Positions 61,433-64,000 of a stretch of 64,000 nt of DNA are shown here, piece by piece; positions within the stretch are counted from its first letter, which is position 1; every line of letters starts with the position of its first letter. Source of the stretch: Pedobacter alluvionis (GTDB lineage: Bacteria; Bacteroidota; Bacteroidia; Sphingobacteriales; Sphingobacteriaceae); NCBI RefSeq assembly GCF_003664035.1, contig NZ_RCCK01000011.1, positions 620,001 through 684,000 of the forward strand, read 5' to 3'. A model generated the notes under the pieces. That model was not told the origin of the DNA, did not search any database, and saw nothing but the letters and a program-made list of their open reading frames with translations. The translations under genes and the position numbers were made by a program.

Positions 61433-61594
61433 ATGAAAAAAATAGCCCTCGAAATAAAAAAAGGAAACGCGCCTATCCATTTAAAATCTTTAATCAAAAA
61501 AGAAAAACCTGCATATCTGGTTAAAATCAGGCATTCGAAAATATTTAGCACCACTAATTTACAATTAGACTTATTTTATAAATCACCTATATGA
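61433..61594 (+). CDS. 53-residue basic protein within the peptide operon
   Basis: MKKIALEIKKGNAPIHLKSL opens a 53-residue protein rich in Lys and Arg and ending LQLDLFYKSPI. It starts one base after the ATP-grasp stop and ends in an ATGA overlap with the SPASM gene, which is strong evidence for translation. No signal peptide, no GG motif and no known domain are visible. It is not a frameshifted end of the ligase, since that ends at a normal length. Function unknown. Confidence 0.65.
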   Translation: MKKIALEIKKGNAPIHLKSLIKKEKPAYLVKIRHSKIFSTTNLQLDLFYKSPI

Positions 61595-62682
61595 ACGGAT
61601 TATTTTTAAGAAACCAATTATGCATTCCGATAAAAGGTTATAATAGGGCTATTATTTACGATATTAATAGAAAAGATTATTATTTTATAGCTAACGAGCA
61701 TTATACAGTACTAAACACGAATAACTTCATCAACTTTAATAAAATTAGGGACGATAATGAAAGGGAAGAATTAATTGATTTTTTGTTGAAAGAAGAAATT
61801 ATATTTAAAGTTTCTGCTAAAGATAATAAAAATCGATTTACACCTTTAAAGAGAGGTTTAGCAACACCCAATTTGCTTACAAATGCTATTGTGCATGCTA
61901 ACATAAATCCAATTTTTTTCAATTTTATTGAAACCGAATACATTCAAAATCTATCGATAATTGCACCAAGCATTAATGATGATTTATTAAAGGTGTTAGA
62001 AAAAATAGATGCTTTAGAAATTGATAACGTCTATTTATATATTGAAAATTTTGATAATGAACGTTTCGAAAAAGTCCGTCAACAACTAGGCATCTATAAC
62101 CTCGTTTTTTCGGTTAATTTTTTCGGTTGCAACAACACAATTGATAAGAATAAATTATATAACAATATTTATTTTAATTTTTTTGAACAACAATTTTCTG
62201 ATTATAAACAGCATTTTACTATTGATAATCTTGTAGTTAATTCAGATCATTTTTTAGAATCGTATAATTATCATTCTTATTATTTTGGCAAAGTATGTAT
62301 TGATGAAAATGGGAATATTAAGAATGGCTTAAATAACATAGAAAATTTTGGCAACTTAAACACGATTAGCAAAGCTGATTTTTTTAATATAATTTCTTCA
62401 GATACGTTTAGCGAATTAGGAAAAATAAACAAAAACAACACCCTTGTTTGTAGCGATTGTGAATTTAGATATATGTGTATAGATAGCCGTGTCCCTGCTA
62501 AAGGAGCAGAGAAATGGTACCATCAGGTAGAATGTTCTTACAATCCGTACCTATCTAAATGGAAGCATGAGGATGGATACATTAATTTAAGAGAATCTGG
62601 AGTTGCTGTTACAGAATCTGGAATAGCAATTGAAAAAAAGAAATTAGCTGAAAAATTTAAAAAGGTTTGGTCCATAATATGA
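61591..62682 (+). CDS. SPASM-domain peptide maturase, grasp-with-spasm type, no radical-SAM motif
   Basis: A 363-residue protein. The first 90 residues look like an RRE-type or beta-rich recognition region (GYNRAIIYDINRKDYYFIAN). The middle has no CxxxCxxC. The C-terminal SPASM region has cysteines in YYFGKVCIDENGNIKNG, LVCSDCEFRYMCIDSR and VECSYN, the kind of set that binds auxiliary iron-sulfur clusters. It is always paired with the ATP-grasp protein in this system type, but its reaction is unknown. The ATGA overlaps on both sides tie it into the operon. Confidence 0.85.
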   Translation: MNGLFLRNQLCIPIKGYNRAIIYDINRKDYYFIANEHYTVLNTNNFINFNKIRDDNEREELIDFLLKEEIIFKVSAKDNKNRFTPLKRGLATPNLLTNAIVHANINPIFFNFIETEYIQNLSIIAPSINDDLLKVLEKIDALEIDNVYLYIENFDNERFEKVRQQLGIYNLVFSVNFFGCNNTIDKNKLYNNIYFNFFEQQFSDYKQHFTIDNLVVNSDHFLESYNYHSYYFGKVCIDENGNIKNGLNNIENFGNLNTISKADFFNIISSDTFSELGKINKNNTLVCSDCEFRYMCIDSRVPAKGAEKWYHQVECSYNPYLSKWKHEDGYINLRESGVAVTESGIAIEKKKLAEKFKKVWSII

Positions 62683-64000
62683 AGTCTTTCCCGTTTTACA
62701 AACAACCTGACTCAAAAGATTGTGGGCCAACATGTTTGCGCATCATTAGCAAATTTTACGGCAAAAGCATTCCCTTGCAGCAAATCAGAGATTTTTCTGA
62801 AACCACCCGGGAGGGCAGTGGCTTGTTAGGGCTCAGCAATGCTGCAGAAACTTTGGGATTTAGGTCGCTAGGTGTTAAGATAGATTTTAATACCTTAACT
62901 ACCGAAGCACCACTGCCTTGCATTGTACATTGGAATAAAAACCATTATGTAGTTGTTTATAAAATTGATAAAAGAAACAATATTTATATATCAGACCCCA
63001 GCTATGGCCTTATCAATTACAATAAAAATGAATTTATTAAAAGTTGGATTGGTGAAAATGCACACGACCAAACCGAAGAAGGCATTGTGCTTATTTTAGA
63101 AACCAGCCCTTCATTTTATAGTAACGAATTTGATGAAGAAGAAAAAAAAACAAGCTTTTCTTTTCTATCAAAGTACCTTTTCAAATATAAATCGCTTGTA
63201 GTACAACTGGCTATTGGGCTATTGGCAGGTAGTTTATTATCGCTTATTTTTCCCTTCCTTACCCAGAGTATTGTAGATATTGGCATACAAAACCAGGATC
63301 TTAACTTTATTTATCTGGTTTTATTGGCGCAGGTAATGCTTTTTTTAGGCAGTACAGGCATTGAAGTAATTAGAAGCTGGATCTTACTTCACCTATCTAC
63401 CAGAATAAATATATCTATTATCTCCGATTTTTTTATTAAACTGATGAAACTTCCCATCAGTTTTTTTGATACCAGAATGACGGGAGATATCATGCAACGA
63501 ATAAACGATCACCATAGAATAGAACAACTATTAACCAATTCTTCTCTCAATACCTTATTCTCACTAGTTAACCTGGTTATTTTTAGTATCGTATTGTTAT
63601 TGTACGATTATCGGTTGTTTCTGGTGTATTTAACAGGTGCTATTTTATACATAGTGTGGATTACTTTTTTTCTGGGAAAAAGGAAAGAACTTGATTATAA
63701 AAGGTTCTCTCAAATCTCTCAGGAACAAAGTAAGGTAATAGAATTGATCAACGGCATGCAAGAAATAAAAATGCATAATGCCGAAAAGCAGAAGCGCTGG
63801 GGCTGGGAGTTTTTGCAGGTAAAATTGTTCAAAATTCAGATAAAGTCACTTTCGCTAGAACAATGGCAATCAGTAGGTGGCGGTTTCATCAACAGAATAA
63901 AAGATATATTAATAAGTTTTTTGGCAGCCAAACTGGTTTTAAGCGGTAATTTAACGTTGGGAATGATGCTTTCAGTTCAATATATCATCGGCCAGTTAAA
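62679..64000 (+). CDS. Peptidase-domain (C39) ABC exporter, C-terminus beyond window
   Basis: The first 440 residues of a bifunctional peptidase/exporter. The C39 domain begins MKSFPFYKQPDSKDCGPTCL, with catalytic cysteine in DCGPTC (15), the histidine in HWNKNHYVVV (about 93) and the aspartate in ISDPSYG. An ABC membrane domain starts near 165 (LVVQLAIGLLAGSLLSLIFPFL), with six helices expected; the ATP-binding part is cut off by the window end. It should cut precursors after GG and export the product. It overlaps the SPASM gene by four bases. Confidence 0.93.
   Translation, partial: MKSFPFYKQPDSKDCGPTCLRIISKFYGKSIPLQQIRDFSETTREGSGLLGLSNAAETLGFRSLGVKIDFNTLTTEAPLPCIVHWNKNHYVVVYKIDKRNNIYISDPSYGLINYNKNEFIKSWIGENAHDQTEEGIVLILETSPSFYSNEFDEEEKKTSFSFLSKYLFKYKSLVVQLAIGLLAGSLLSLIFPFLTQSIVDIGIQNQDLNFIYLVLLAQVMLFLGSTGIEVIRSWILLHLSTRINISIISDFFIKLMKLPISFFDTRMTGDIMQRINDHHRIEQLLTNSSLNTLFSLVNLVIFSIVLLLYDYRLFLVYLTGAILYIVWITFFLGKRKELDYKRFSQISQEQSKVIELINGMQEIKMHNAEKQKRWGWEFLQVKLFKIQIKSLSLEQWQSVGGGFINRIKDILISFLAAKLVLSGNLTLGMMLSVQYIIGQL

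Overview
The window comes from a Bacteroidota chromosome, most likely Pedobacter or a close relative in Sphingobacteriaceae. The evidence is moderate AT-richness, a TonB-dependent receptor with an OMP beta-barrel type 3 architecture, MuiA, DUF6261, FISUMP and DUF1080 proteins, a DksA-like protein lacking most zinc-finger cysteines, TAnnTTTG promoter elements, many dispersed short palindromic repeats between genes, and a grasp-with-spasm peptide cluster. Assignments are from reading motifs by eye; no database was searched.

Left part (1-14000): the end of a FUSC membrane protein, then an AT-rich three-gene operon on the minus strand (N6-adenine DNA methyltransferase, GHKL/HSP90-like ATPase, RecF/OLD-like AAA ATPase) beside a decayed tRNA-Lys copy. 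This is the best candidate for an undescribed defence-like system. It is followed by a RadC-like protein without its metal ligands, a repeat-rich stretch, a DUF6261 gene behind four tandem hairpin repeats, small lipoproteins, an intact tRNA-Lys, a decayed XRE-type operon, a SUKH protein and a DUF4189+FISUMP secreted protein.

Middle part (14000-48000): ordinary chromosomal genes. They include a TonB-dependent receptor, a PadR/PspC pair, an amino-acid permease, a GliT-like disulfide oxidoreductase, a methyltransferase, a UbiA-like protein, recO, an MMPL/RND exporter, ileS-dksA-lspA, sucB/sucA, two photolyase/cryptochrome genes, MuiA, a TIGR01777 epimerase and three tandem FKBP lipoproteins. A tRNA-Val(TAC) array at 24069-24497 holds two intact genes and two relics in which one arm of the cloverleaf is replaced by a TCCCGA...TCGGGA hairpin.

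Right part (48000-64000): a beta-oxidation cluster (MarR regulator, FadN-like bifunctional enzyme, thiolase, acyl-CoA dehydrogenase) interrupted by a four-helix-bundle gene surrounded by repeats. Next come a secreted protein of unknown function, a LytTR response regulator with a TPR histidine kinase, and a ribosomal-peptide cluster reading off the right edge: three GG-leader precursors, an ATP-grasp ligase, an unannotated 53-residue ORF, a SPASM protein without a radical-SAM motif, and a C39-peptidase ABC exporter. In the proposed pathway the ligase and SPASM protein modify the precursor cores, and the exporter removes the leader after the double glycine and secretes the product.
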